The notes beneath the pieces are model-generated. The model did not search any database. It had not been told where the DNA came from and was given only the letters and a program-made list of their open reading frames with translations. Of a stretch of 64,000 bases of DNA, positions 17,248 through 26,403 are shown piece after piece (positions within the stretch are counted from its first letter, which is position 1; the number at the start of each line of letters is the position of its first letter). Source of the stretch: Chryseobacterium sp. FH2 (GTDB lineage Bacteria; Bacteroidota; Bacteroidia; Flavobacteriales; Weeksellaceae); NCBI RefSeq assembly GCF_001045455.1, contig NZ_LFNE01000004.1, positions 248,001-312,000 on the forward strand, in the 5' to 3' direction. The translations under genes and the position numbers were made by a program.

Positions 17248-18246
17248 TTATAATTCACAACTCATCACTTTTTGTGTTTCTTTTTTCATCGGTTTTAAAC
17301 CTAAAGTTTGTAATAACTGCATATCTTCTGAAACTCCCGGATTAGGTGTCACCAAAAGGGTTTCACGCTCTCCTGTAAAAATTGAGTTTGCACCTGCCAT
17401 GAAACACCAGCCCTGTTCAAATTCGGTCATTTCAATTCTTCCTGCGCTCAGGCGAACCATCGACGAGGGCATCACAATTCTGGCTGTAGCAATCATTCTT
17501 ACCATTTCCCAAGTATTTGTTTTTTCGTTGTCCTGAAGCGGAGTCCCTTCTACTCTAGCTAATGCATTGATAGGAACAGATTCCGGATGTTTTGGCATCG
17601 TCGCTAAAGTCAAAAGCATTGAAATTCTGTCTCTGTGGGTTTCTCCAAGCCCGATAATTCCTCCCGAACAAACAGTAATTCCTGCTTTTCTTACGTTATT
17701 GATTGTATTAATTCTGTTATCAAAAGTTCTGGTTGAAATAATTTCTTCATAATACTGTTCCGAAGTATCAAGATTGTGATTATAAGCATATAATCCGGCT
17801 TCCTGAAGGCGAATTGCCTGTTCTTCAGTCAGCATTCCAAGGGTACAGCAAACTTCCATACCAAGTTCATTGACTCCCTTCACCATATCAATTACACGGT
17901 CAAAATCACGGTTATTTCGAACTTCTCTCCATGCTGCAGCCATACAAAAACGGGAAGAACCACTATCTTTTGCTTTTTGTGCATGCTCAATTACTTTTTC
18001 AGTTGGAAGTAGAGCCTGGACTTTGATGTTTGTATGATAACGAGCTGCCTGTCCGCAATATGAGCAATCTTCAGGGCAGCCTCCCGTTTTTATAGAGAGC
18101 AAAGTTGACATCTGAATTTCTTCAGGATTATGCCATTCCCGGTGAACCGTCGCAGCTTTATATACCAATTCAAGAAGGGGAAGATTATAAATTTCCTCGA
18201 TTTCCTCCTTCGTCCAATCATTTCTCAATTTTGTTTTATTTATCAT
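17248..18246 (-). CDS. bioB: Biotin synthase (radical SAM)
   Basis: The 332-aa protein carries the radical-SAM cluster motif [10 protein letters not shown] (CxxxCxxC), which binds the [4Fe-4S] cluster that cleaves S-adenosylmethionine. YNHNLDTS and [10 protein letters not shown] are further BioB signatures. It inserts sulfur into dethiobiotin using a second Fe-S cluster. The start ATG overlaps the bioD stop by 4 nt (ATGA), indicating translational coupling. No truncation or missing cysteine is seen. Confidence 0.97.
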   Translation of the reverse strand: MINKTKLRNDWTKEEIEEIYNLPLLELVYKAATVHREWHNPEEIQMSTLLSIKTGGCPEDCSYCGQAARYHTNIKVQALLPTEKVIEHAQKAKDSGSSRFCMAAAWREVRNNRDFDRVIDMVKGVNELGMEVCCTLGMLTEEQAIRLQEAGLYAYNHNLDTSEQYYEEIISTRTFDNRINTINNVRKAGITVCSGGIIGLGETHRDRISMLLTLATMPKHPESVPINALARVEGTPLQDNEKTNTWEMVRMIATARIVMPSSMVRLSAGRIEMTEFEQGWCFMAGANSIFTGERETLLVTPNPGVSEDMQLLQTLGLKPMKKETQKVMSCEL

Positions 18247-18899
18247 ATTTTTTCTAATTGTTTTGTAATACTTTCTATATTTTCTTTTGTTATATTTTCA
18301 ATCTCTGGAACTCTTATAATTTCAGTTTCCGGTAGGATATTTTTACAAATAATTCTTTCTGTACCGACTGGAAACTTTCCGTTAAGAATCAAATATTTAA
18401 TATTTATTTTTCTCTGTTTTAAAGCCATTATTGACAATAAGCCATGATTAATGCATCCCAAATAATTTTTTACGACCAAAGCAACAGGAATGTTCAGTTT
18501 TTCAATTAAATCAATCATAAATTCTTCATCATTCAAAGGAACCATCAATCCTCCTGCTCCTTCTATGATTAAATTATTCTGAGTTTCCGGAAACCGGAAT
18601 TCATTTAAATCAATTAAAATATCTTCTTCCAAAGCGGAGTGATGCGGTGATGCAGCAAGTTTTAACCGATAAGTTTCGGGATAGCAAATTACTTTTTCAC
18701 CAACCCACTCGTTAATCTTCATAGAATCAGAACAGTGCAAATCACCGGATTGAATAGGTTTCCAATAATCTGCATTAAAATACTTTGTCAAAACTGCCGA
18801 GCAAACCGTTTTTCCGACTTCCGTTCCAATTCCTGTGACAAAAAGCAGTATCTGTTCTGTTTTCTCTATATCGTTTTTCTCTTTTATATTTTCATTCAT
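18243..18899 (-). CDS. bioD: Dethiobiotin synthetase
   Basis: This 218-aa ATP-dependent enzyme has the modified P-loop [15 protein letters not shown] near residue 22. KPIQSGD follows the next strand and [11 protein letters not shown] marks the second conserved loop, all BioD signatures. It carboxylates and cyclises 7,8-diaminopelargonate to dethiobiotin. It starts 1 nt after the bioF stop and overlaps bioB by 4 nt. The first 17 residues are a charged extension ([17 protein letters not shown]), so a later start is conceivable, but no ATG lies between. Confidence 0.95.
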   Translation of the reverse strand: MNENIKEKNDIEKTEQILLFVTGIGTEVGKTVCSAVLTKYFNADYWKPIQSGDLHCSDSMKINEWVGEKVICYPETYRLKLAASPHHSALEEDILIDLNEFRFPETQNNLIIEGAGGLMVPLNDEEFMIDLIEKLNIPVALVVKNYLGCINHGLLSIMALKQRKINIKYLILNGKFPVGTERIICKNILPETEIIRVPEIENITKENIESITKQLEKI

Positions 18900-18900
18900 T

Positions 18901-20007
18901 TTAAATAAATTCCTTAATAATTTTGGTCAAACCAATAATTTCCTCTTCTGTATTAAATGAATGCAAACAAACCCTCAATCTTTCGGATCCTGTCCTTACA
19001 GTCGGACTATGTATAGCATATGTAAGAAATCCTTTATCATTTAGGGTTTCCTGTAATTTTTTCAGTTTTTCATTATCCGGGATCACAATAGCCTGAACCG
19101 GACTTTTTTCCGAAGACGGAGTTTTCAAATTCTGTTTTCGAAAAATTTCAATATTTTTTTGAAGTTTAATTAATAATTGTTTATTCAGCTTTAAGAAATC
19201 ATATCCTGTTTTTATACTTATCCATTGTATATTTTGAGCAGAAGTTGTGTAAATAAAAGGCGAGGCAAAATTGACAAGATAAGATTTGATTAAATCACCA
19301 CAAAGTATTGCTGCCCCGTGACTTCCCAAAGCTTTTCCGTATGTAACAACCGTTGCTAAAACTTTGCCTTGCAGTTGATGCTGATCAACTAGACCATGCT
19401 CAAAAACTCCAAAAGCATGAGCCTCATCAACAATTAGACTGGCTTTATATTTTTCTACAATTTCTGAGATTTCCTTAATTGGTGCAAAATCTCCTTCCAT
19501 GGAATATAAGCTTTCAACAGCTACATAACAATATCCGTTTTGCCGTTTCAAAACCTGCTCTAAACTTTCTATATCATTATGTTTAAACTTCAATTTCTTA
19601 GCAAGAGACATCTTACAGGCATCATGCACCGAACGATGAATCTGCTCATCTACAATAATAATATCATGACGGGTTGGAAGCGCAGAAAATAAAGCTAAAT
19701 TGGCATTATATCCAGAAGAAAACAGCAAAGCAGATGAATATTGATGTTCTTTTGCAATAAAACTTTCAATTTCACTTATTAATTTGCCATTTCCGCTTAT
19801 CAGCCGGGAACCGGTGCTACCGGAAAGTAATTGGGGATTATCATTGATATTCTCTAATAATAAATTTTGCAATTCTTTACTTTTTGCAAACCCCAGATAA
19901 TCATTCGAATAAAAATCAATTCCATCAGGCTGTATGCACAATTGTCTGAAAATCCCCTCTCTTTTTCTTTTGTCTAAAGCTTCCTGAAAATGAGAAAGAT
20001 TATGCAT
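18901..20007 (-). CDS. bioF: 8-amino-7-oxononanoate synthase
   Basis: This is a fold-type I PLP enzyme of the alpha-oxoamine synthase family. GIDFYSNDYLGFAKS near the N-terminus, LIVDEAHAFGVFE, and the PLP lysine in VTYGKALGSHGAAILCG are all in place. It condenses pimeloyl thioester with alanine to give KAPA. The frame is open to 20037, but the ATG at 20007 (MHNLSHFQEALDKRK) suits the family and overlaps the stop of the upstream ferritin-like gene by 8 nt, giving 368 aa. That overlap ties the unusual upstream gene to biotin synthesis. Confidence 0.93.
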   Translation of the reverse strand: MHNLSHFQEALDKRKREGIFRQLCIQPDGIDFYSNDYLGFAKSKELQNLLLENINDNPQLLSGSTGSRLISGNGKLISEIESFIAKEHQYSSALLFSSGYNANLALFSALPTRHDIIIVDEQIHRSVHDACKMSLAKKLKFKHNDIESLEQVLKRQNGYCYVAVESLYSMEGDFAPIKEISEIVEKYKASLIVDEAHAFGVFEHGLVDQHQLQGKVLATVVTYGKALGSHGAAILCGDLIKSYLVNFASPFIYTTSAQNIQWISIKTGYDFLKLNKQLLIKLQKNIEIFRKQNLKTPSSEKSPVQAIVIPDNEKLKKLQETLNDKGFLTYAIHSPTVRTGSERLRVCLHSFNTEEEIIGLTKIIKEFI

Positions 20008-20617
20008 ATTCCAAAACCTCTTCCTGAATGGCAGCAATCCATTTTTTATACAATTCCTGCTCTATTTCCTGAATATTTTCTGCATGAATTTTCCAGTTAT
20101 CAGAAAAACCGTTAAGCTGATTAATCATCTCTTCCAAATGACCTTCTTCTTCTACAATGATGGATTTCACCATAATTTTAGAAGAAAATTTCGTTAAAAT
20201 ATCCTGGTATACAGGATATAATTCATCTGCACGCACTTCAATTGCATAGGTTACAAAAAGATAAGCCGCATATTTTAATTCTTCTTTATTCAGCTTACAT
20301 ACTTTCTGAAGATATTTACAAGCTTTAATATCCAGAGAATGAAGATATTGCTTGGTTGCAATAGATGCTAAAAGCTCATTATTTTCATAAGTTTTGCAGT
20401 ATTCCGGATTAAGCTTGCCAATTTGCTTTTTCAGATAAAAAGCATGACGATGCTCTTCCGCAGCATGTTTCAGCTGTATCAAATCGACTTTTGCAGGATG
20501 CTCACAAGCAGAAATTTTTCTTGCCCCGGCATTTTCCATGAATGAAAGCGTATTCAGCCATTTCGCATGTGATTCATCTCGTTGAACAATTCTTTGTAAA
20601 AGGTTGTAAAATTCCAT
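20000..20617 (-). CDS. Diiron ferritin-like protein heading the biotin operon
   Basis: From the ATG at 20617 the protein is 205 aa and all-helical. It shows a full four-helix diiron set: a Glu in QRDESHAKW, ExxH in AAEEHRHAFY, a Glu in YAIEVRADELY, and a second ExxH in VEEEGHLEEM. An alternative TTG start at 20638 would lie inside the -7 promoter octamer, so it is rejected. The gene is first in the operon and overlaps bioF by 8 nt. No bioC, bioH, bioG, bioI or bioW occurs in the window. I infer a role linked to pimeloyl supply or its redox chemistry. Iron storage or rubrerythrin-like repair are alternatives. Confidence 0.65.
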   Translation of the reverse strand: MEFYNLLQRIVQRDESHAKWLNTLSFMENAGARKISACEHPAKVDLIQLKHAAEEHRHAFYLKKQIGKLNPEYCKTYENNELLASIATKQYLHSLDIKACKYLQKVCKLNKEELKYAAYLFVTYAIEVRADELYPVYQDILTKFSSKIMVKSIIVEEEGHLEEMINQLNGFSDNWKIHAENIQEIEQELYKKWIAAIQEEVLEYA

Positions 20618-20635
20618 TCTGTTTTTGTTTTGGTT

Positions 20636-20643
20636 CAAAAGTA
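20636..20643 (-). promoter_or_regulatory. Candidate -7 promoter element of the biotin operon
   Basis: The minus strand reads TACTTTTG, a perfect TAnnTTTG match, about 19 nt before the ATG at 20617. It lies in the 66-bp gap to the divergent MocR gene, so the regulator can overlap it. The -33 region has no clear TTG. Confidence 0.5.
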
Positions 20644-20683
20644 GTATATTGCCGGATGGTTAATTGGTGCCAGTTTTAATATT

Positions 20684-22165
20684 ATGGATAGTCCGGTTGA
20701 GATTCCTTATCAAAGCTTCATTAAAATCGATAGAAAATCTGAAGTTTCTATCTACATGCAAATTTCAAATCAGTTGATTAATGCTATTCAACGCGGTTAT
20801 ATTCCTTTTGGAACCAAACTTCCGGGAACGAGAACATTAAGTCAGATTTTAGAAGTTCACAGAAACACAATTGTTTCTGTTTATGATGAATTGTTTACCC
20901 AGGGTTGGGTGGAGAGCTTCCCTAACAGAGGTACTTTTGTTATTGGAAAAGACCAGGAAAAGCTATCAACAATTAAAAATTTCAACGAGAAAAATCTTGA
21001 AAACTATCCAAAAAAAACCGGGTTTACCTTTAAAACATCGAATATTTTAGATAATCCGTTCGAATATTCAAATTGTGAATATGTTTGGAATGACGGAATT
21101 CCTGATATTCGGTTAACTCAAGTTGATCAATATTCAAAAATTTACAGTTCCACGTTAAAACGAAGAGCTCATAAAATTGAGCAATATAACCATGACGGAA
21201 GTGAATTTTTTAAGAAAAATTTAGCTCAATATTTAAATTTATCAAGAGGATTGCCTATTTCAACGCATAATCTCCTCATCACCCGAAGTACAGAAATGAG
21301 TATCTATATCGTTTCTGAAATATTACTTTCTAAAGGTGATACGATTTTGGTAGGAGCACTGAGTTATTTTTCCGTAAACATGATTTTCCAAAAAGTGGGG
21401 GTAAATATTATTTCGATCCCAATTGATGAGGATGGGATTATTGTAGATGAAGTAAGGAAAATTTGCAAAGAATATAAAATCAGGATGCTGTATCTCACAC
21501 CTCACCATCATTACCCTACTACTGTTGCCCTTAGCGCACAAAGGAGACTGGAGCTTCTCAACCTTGCTCATGAATTTGGATTTGTAATTCTTGAAGATGA
21601 TTATGATTATGATTTTCACTATGATAAAAGCCCTATTTTACCTTTAGCCAGCGCCGATACGGATGGGATGGTTATTTATATCGGTTCTTTTGGAAAGTCT
21701 CTCGCTCCCGGTTTTCGCACAGGCTTTATTGTCGCTCCGGAAAACCTGATGATGGAAATGAGGAAATATCTGGGAATCATCGACAGACAGGGGGATATTT
21801 TGATGGAACATGTTTTGGGCGAAATGATCGCAGAAGGCGAAATCAACCGCTATTTAAAAAAATCATTGAAAATTTATCAGGAAAGGCGGGATTATTTTTC
21901 AGCTCTGCTGAATGATCAGCTTAAAAATTTAATTCAGTTTGAAAAACCATCGGGAGGTCTTGCCATTTGGATGGAATGGAAAACTCCGATAAACCTGATG
22001 CAATTAAGTCGAAATTGTGCTCAAAAAAGCCTTTTTATTCCCAAAACGTTATTATACCAAAATAAAAATCTGACGGCCATGCGGTTAGGCTTCGGAAATT
22101 TAAATTTTGAAGAGATGGAAAAAACTATCAATATTTTTTCAGAAAATGCAAAATCACTCACCTAG
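20684..22165 (+). CDS. MocR-type regulator (GntR DNA-binding plus PLP aminotransferase domain)
   Basis: The 493-aa protein has a GntR-type winged helix at residues 10-90 (SIYMQISNQLINAIQRGYI, LPGTRTLSQILEVHRNTIV) fused to an aminotransferase-like domain. The PLP pocket is intact: ILEDDYDYDFHYD, then the Schiff-base lysine in IYIGSFGKSLAPGFRTGF. MocR proteins sense PLP or amino-group ligands and often control a divergent operon. Here the target is probably the biotin operon, two steps of which (BioF, BioA) are PLP enzymes. PdxR-like control of vitamin B6 genes is the known alternative, but no pdx gene is in the window. Confidence 0.9.
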   Translation: MDSPVEIPYQSFIKIDRKSEVSIYMQISNQLINAIQRGYIPFGTKLPGTRTLSQILEVHRNTIVSVYDELFTQGWVESFPNRGTFVIGKDQEKLSTIKNFNEKNLENYPKKTGFTFKTSNILDNPFEYSNCEYVWNDGIPDIRLTQVDQYSKIYSSTLKRRAHKIEQYNHDGSEFFKKNLAQYLNLSRGLPISTHNLLITRSTEMSIYIVSEILLSKGDTILVGALSYFSVNMIFQKVGVNIISIPIDEDGIIVDEVRKICKEYKIRMLYLTPHHHYPTTVALSAQRRLELLNLAHEFGFVILEDDYDYDFHYDKSPILPLASADTDGMVIYIGSFGKSLAPGFRTGFIVAPENLMMEMRKYLGIIDRQGDILMEHVLGEMIAEGEINRYLKKSLKIYQERRDYFSALLNDQLKNLIQFEKPSGGLAIWMEWKTPINLMQLSRNCAQKSLFIPKTLLYQNKNLTAMRLGFGNLNFEEMEKTINIFSENAKSLT

Positions 22166-22407
22166 CTATCAATTTTGGGGATTATAATTTATCTGGAAAA
22201 ACAGTAATTACTACTAAAACTATGAATTAATATTATATTTTTGTTAATTCCCAAATATTTTTATCGAATGCTTATTCTCATTTTGAGACTGCTTATTTTA
22301 TACACTCACACAGGGTTAACCGTTTGCACTATTCCATTAACAAAGGGTAAGATTAACCCAAATTCACCCCAATTTGAATTATATGACAAATATCATTTTG
22401 AATTTTG

Positions 22408-22454
22408 TTTAGAGAATAATTTATATTTACAGAATTATTTTTAATTATTCTAAA
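22408..22454. promoter_or_regulatory. Inverted repeat just before the TonB-receptor gene
   Basis: TTTAGAGAATAATT (22408-22421) and AATTATTCTAAA (22443-22454) form a near-perfect inverted repeat (2-nt bulge). The right arm ends 3 nt before the ATG. It could be an operator for iron-dependent repression or an RNA hairpin covering the start. It does not match the classical Fur box. Confidence 0.35.
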
Positions 22455-22457
22455 TAA

Positions 22458-24689
22458 ATGAAAAGACAATACGCACTTTCAATCTTATTGCTGGCGACTT
22501 TAACAGCAAATGCTTCTGCTCAAATTAAGCAAGACAGTATTACAACCAAAGATATCAATGAAGTCATTATGGTATCATCCCGCTCTCCAAAGCAGATTAG
22601 TGATATTCCGGGAACAGTTTGGGTGATTGGCGAAAAAGAACTTCAGACCCAAATAAAAGGCGGCGCCGGATTGAAAGAAGTGTTAGGAAATATGATTCCG
22701 GGGTTCGATTTTGGAAATCAGGGTAGAACAAATTATGCCCAAAATATGCGCGGCAGAAACGTCTTGGTATTGCTCAACGGAATTTCTTTAAACAGTACGA
22801 GAGCTTCCAGCAGACAATTTGATGCCATTGATCCTTTCAACATAGAAAAAATAGAGGTTCTTTCTGGTGCATCTTCCATTTACGGGGGAGATTCTACGGG
22901 AGGAATTATTAATATCGTTACGAAAAAACCAGCTTCAAATAAATTAGCATTCGAAACATCAGTTGGATTAAAAAGCGGTTTTCATAAAGACGATTTAGAT
23001 AAAAGAATTGCCCAGTCTATTGAAGGCGGAAGTGATAAAATGAAGTTCAGATTAGGAGCTGCTTTCACTCAAAATGAAGGAGCTTTTGATGCTAATGGAG
23101 ATCAGATTATTACTGATGTAAAACAGGCTGATTTTCAATACAACCGTTCAATTGACATTCTGGGCGGAATGAGTGCAAAACTAAGTCCAAATCAAGACTT
23201 GAGTTTAGATTTACAATATTACAATTCACAGGTCAGAAACAAAAAATGGCTTTCTTTTGGTCAGGATTTTGTGGGATTTACTACTAAAAATCCGGATTTA
23301 ATCAATGTTTTAGATGGTACTGATTCTGATATAGTTCCAAGGACGGAACGTTTTATGGCAAATCTTCAGTACAATGCCCGAAATATTTGGGGCGGCCAGG
23401 ATTTGCTTTTACAAGCTTACGGAAGACGTGAAGAAGTAGATTTCGGGGCATCTTTTGCAGAAGTTCCGAAACCACCGGCTGGGATCACGCTTCCGGTTTT
23501 TCTTTCTTCGGCGAGAGGAAATACTGATATTTACGGAGCAAAATTAGTGGTAAACAAAAAATGGGAATCATTCAATTTTACGTATGGAGTTGATTCTGAT
23601 TATGAAAATTTCACAGGAGACCAAGCCATTTTTAATCCCCAAAAAAGTGCTGAATCCGGAGGCTTAGTAAACAAAACCGATACTTTTGTCGGAAGATATC
23701 CTGATACAAAAATTTTCACTTTATCGGGATTCATTCAGGCCGATTGGAATATTACCAAGCAATTAATCCTTTCCGGAGGGGTTCGTCAACAGTTTATTAA
23801 TGTAAAACTTGACGATTTTGTTGGATTTAAAGAACAGGTTTATATGCATTTCGGATATGGAAATTCCGCGGATGCAGTGAAAGGGGGTAAAAATAATTAT
23901 GATGTAACATTACTGAATGCAAGTCTGCTGTATAAAATCACTCCTTCCTTGCAAACCTGGTTTAGCTTTTCTCAAGGATTTGCTGTTCCAGATGCCGCAA
24001 AATCTTACGGTTTCGGAAAATATCAATTGGATAATAACCGTTGGAATATACTAAACAGCATGAATATTGCAGAACAGCCTTTGAGTGGAATTAAAACTGA
24101 TCAAATGGAACTGGGTTTCAGGCACAACAGAACTTCAGATGCAGGATTCTACGCTCAGGGTTCCTTTTTCTATGCTCTTTCCAACAAAACTTTGAAAATT
24201 GACAATGCCGCTTTCACGATTTCTTTACTCGATCAAAAATTGAGGAACTACGGTTTTGAAGGGGCTTTAGGGTATAGATTTGTTCAAGGCTTGGAATTAG
24301 GGGGAAATGTTTTATTAATGCAATCTGAAACAGAAACTATTGATAAGGGTTGGCAAAATCAGTCAGTATATACAACAAATCCGTCCAAATTCATGGTGTA
24401 CACAGGATGGAATGCAAAAAGATTTTCATTAAGGCTTCAAATGCAAAACTCTATGAACTATACAGATTTAGCAGATATGAAAATCACAGGTTATACCCTA
24501 TTTGACTTTGTTGGAGATGTGAAATTAAACAAGGGAACAATCAACTTTGGAGTACAAAACATCTTTAACAAACAGTATACTACCATTTGGGGACAGCGCT
24601 CCGTATTTTTCTACGGAGCACCTGAAAAAGCTTTTGCTTATCAGGGCCGAGGAACTACATTTTCTGTAGGATACACGATAAATTATTAA
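22458..24689 (+). CDS. TonB-dependent siderophore receptor
   Basis: The 743-aa precursor has a signal peptide ending NASA. A plug domain follows (about residues 35-160: SRSPKQISDIPGTVWVI, LKEVLGNMIPGFDFG, IEKIEVLSGASSIYGGDSTG, GGIINIVTKK). The remaining 580 residues form a 22-strand-type barrel ending with an aromatic C-terminal strand (VGYTINY). It lacks the carboxypeptidase-like N-terminal extension of SusC-type transporters, so it fits the FhuA/IutA class of ferric-hydroxamate receptors. It precedes the biosynthesis genes on the same strand, separated by a palindromic repeat, and probably imports the siderophore made by them. Confidence 0.88.
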   Translation: MKRQYALSILLLATLTANASAQIKQDSITTKDINEVIMVSSRSPKQISDIPGTVWVIGEKELQTQIKGGAGLKEVLGNMIPGFDFGNQGRTNYAQNMRGRNVLVLLNGISLNSTRASSRQFDAIDPFNIEKIEVLSGASSIYGGDSTGGIINIVTKKPASNKLAFETSVGLKSGFHKDDLDKRIAQSIEGGSDKMKFRLGAAFTQNEGAFDANGDQIITDVKQADFQYNRSIDILGGMSAKLSPNQDLSLDLQYYNSQVRNKKWLSFGQDFVGFTTKNPDLINVLDGTDSDIVPRTERFMANLQYNARNIWGGQDLLLQAYGRREEVDFGASFAEVPKPPAGITLPVFLSSARGNTDIYGAKLVVNKKWESFNFTYGVDSDYENFTGDQAIFNPQKSAESGGLVNKTDTFVGRYPDTKIFTLSGFIQADWNITKQLILSGGVRQQFINVKLDDFVGFKEQVYMHFGYGNSADAVKGGKNNYDVTLLNASLLYKITPSLQTWFSFSQGFAVPDAAKSYGFGKYQLDNNRWNILNSMNIAEQPLSGIKTDQMELGFRHNRTSDAGFYAQGSFFYALSNKTLKIDNAAFTISLLDQKLRNYGFEGALGYRFVQGLELGGNVLLMQSETETIDKGWQNQSVYTTNPSKFMVYTGWNAKRFSLRLQMQNSMNYTDLADMKITGYTLFDFVGDVKLNKGTINFGVQNIFNKQYTTIWGQRSVFFYGAPEKAFAYQGRGTTFSVGYTINY

Positions 24690-24706
24690 TTATTGTAAAT
24701 ATTTTT

Positions 24707-24820
24707 AACCATTAAGATTCTATTAAGGAGTTACGTTTAATTAAGATTAAGTCATACTGATTTCACCTAAGTGAAAGCAAATTTAATATTCTTAAGTTCT
24801 TGATAAAACCTTGATGGTTT
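24707..24820. repeat. Imperfect palindromic intergenic repeat (copy 1)
   Basis: The element begins AACCATTAAGATTCTATTAAGG and ends with its near complement TTGATAAAACCTTGATGGTT; 17 of 22 positions pair. Inner arms (AATTAAGATTAA against TTAATATTCTTAA) and a central stem (TTTCAC CTAA GTGAAA) make the whole 114 bp foldable. The outer arm matches that of the copy at 28816. Confidence 0.65.
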
Positions 24821-24885
24821 CAAATTAAAATTTAAATAAAATTCTAATCAAAAAGTAAAAAGAAACACAAAATCCCGTATTTTTT

Positions 24886-26403
24886 ATGAACACAGTTATT
24901 ACCGAACATGCGGTTTCGGAAAGGGAACTCCTTTTCCCAAATCTGGAAAATTTATTCTGTGATATCAATATTCACGAATATCAGAATGCGATGCAGAAAG
25001 CACAGGAGAGTGTAGTTGCATTTCTAGAAGACAGCAATCAGCCTTTCAGTGGAGTTTCCCCGAAAGAGCTGAGAAAACAGTTTGAAAATGTCAATCTCAA
25101 TGATCTTCCGCAGAATTATGAGGAAGTTTTTGAAGAAGTCAGAACACTTTATACACAGCATGCAATTGCCTTTCATCATCCAAAATACGTTGCCCATCTC
25201 AATTGTCCGGTTGTGATTCCGGCTGTTGCTGCGGAAATGCTTATTAGTTCCATCAATTCTTCCCTTGATACATGGGATCAAAGTGCAGGTGGGACATTGA
25301 TGGAGCAAAAACTGATTGAATGGACATGTAGCGAAATTGGCTACGGAAAATCATCCGATGGAATTTTCACAAGCGGCGGTTCCCAGAGTAACCTGATGGG
25401 AATGCTTTTAGCGAGAGATTATTATTCTATTAAACATTTTAATCATAATATCAAGAAAAACGGATTGCCGGAAAATGCCCATCGTTTCAGGATTTTTGTT
25501 TCAGAAATGGCCCATTTCAGCATTCAGAAAAGTGCTTCGATTTTAGGATTGGGCGAACAGGCAGTTGTAAAAGTGAAAACCGACCGTTCTTTTAAAATGA
25601 ACAGTATTTTATTGGAAGATGCCATTCAGAAAGAAATTGAAAACGGAAATATTCCGATTGCTATAGTTGCTACAGCGGGAACAACTGATTTTGGAAATAT
25701 TGATCCTTTGACTACTATTTCAGCCATTGCAAAAAAATATCAAATGTGGTTTCACGTAGATGCAGCATATGGTTGCGGATTGCTGCTGACGGAGAAGTAT
25801 CGCCATTTAATCAACGGAATTGAAGAAGCAGATTCTGTGACAGTTGATTATCACAAATCATTTTTCCAGCCCGTAAGCAGCAGTGGATTTTTGGTAAAGG
25901 ACAGAAGTTACTTCACTATAATAACACATTACGCAGATTATTTAAACCCGAAAGATCATGATGAAAATGAGATTCCTAATCAGGTCAATAAATCAATTCA
26001 GACAACCAGAAGGTTTGATGCTCTGAAACTTTGGTTTACACTGCGAATTATTGGTAAAAAAGGATTGGGAAGTTATATTGAAAGGATTATTCACACAGCT
26101 CGTCAAGCTGCTGTTCTTCTGGAAAATGATCCGTATTTTGAAGTTCTGAACAATTCTGATATTTCCGCACTGGTTTTCAGATATTCAGCAGATCCTTTCA
26201 AAACTTTTGATTTAAACAGAATCAATACTTTCATCAAATCACAACTCTATAAACACGGAAATGCCCTGGTTGCAGGAACAAAAGTAAACGGACAGTTTTA
26301 TTTAAAATTCACCATTCTAAACCCTTTAACAACCATCGGAGATATCCAAACAATTTTAACTACCATTAAACAATACGGAAATGAATACATTGAAGTCAAT
26401 TAA
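24886..26403 (+). CDS. Pyridoxal-dependent decarboxylase (lysine or diaminobutyrate type) for siderophore synthesis
   Basis: This is a 505-aa group II PLP decarboxylase. FTSGGSQSNLMGMLLARD, WFHVDAAYGCGLLL (the Asp binds the PLP nitrogen) and VDYHKSFFQP (HK, the Schiff-base lysine) are all present. Family members decarboxylate L-lysine to cadaverine or 2,4-diaminobutyrate to diaminopropane. With an N-hydroxylase, a GNAT domain and a single NIS synthetase alongside, cadaverine for a bisucaberin/desferrioxamine-like hydroxamate is most likely. Its 3' end overlaps the synthetase gene by 23 nt, so the two are translationally coupled. Confidence 0.88.
   Translation: MNTVITEHAVSERELLFPNLENLFCDINIHEYQNAMQKAQESVVAFLEDSNQPFSGVSPKELRKQFENVNLNDLPQNYEEVFEEVRTLYTQHAIAFHHPKYVAHLNCPVVIPAVAAEMLISSINSSLDTWDQSAGGTLMEQKLIEWTCSEIGYGKSSDGIFTSGGSQSNLMGMLLARDYYSIKHFNHNIKKNGLPENAHRFRIFVSEMAHFSIQKSASILGLGEQAVVKVKTDRSFKMNSILLEDAIQKEIENGNIPIAIVATAGTTDFGNIDPLTTISAIAKKYQMWFHVDAAYGCGLLLTEKYRHLINGIEEADSVTVDYHKSFFQPVSSSGFLVKDRSYFTIITHYADYLNPKDHDENEIPNQVNKSIQTTRRFDALKLWFTLRIIGKKGLGSYIERIIHTARQAAVLLENDPYFEVLNNSDISALVFRYSADPFKTFDLNRINTFIKSQLYKHGNALVAGTKVNGQFYLKFTILNPLTTIGDIQTILTTIKQYGNEYIEVN

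Noticed and set aside
20618..20638. TTG start at 20638 for the ferritin-like gene
   Set aside because: The TTG belongs to the -7 promoter octamer TACTTTTG, so a transcript would begin downstream of it; the ATG at 20617 is used.
22241..22444. 67-codon open frame on the plus strand before the siderophore receptor
   Set aside because: Very AT-rich, low-complexity product with no homology I recognise, ending in the receptor leader and overlapping the inverted repeat; no sign of a real start region.
24707..24820. Riboswitch in the gap before the PLP decarboxylase
   Set aside because: The structure is explained by the palindromic repeat shared with 28816-28977; no known riboswitch core was seen.
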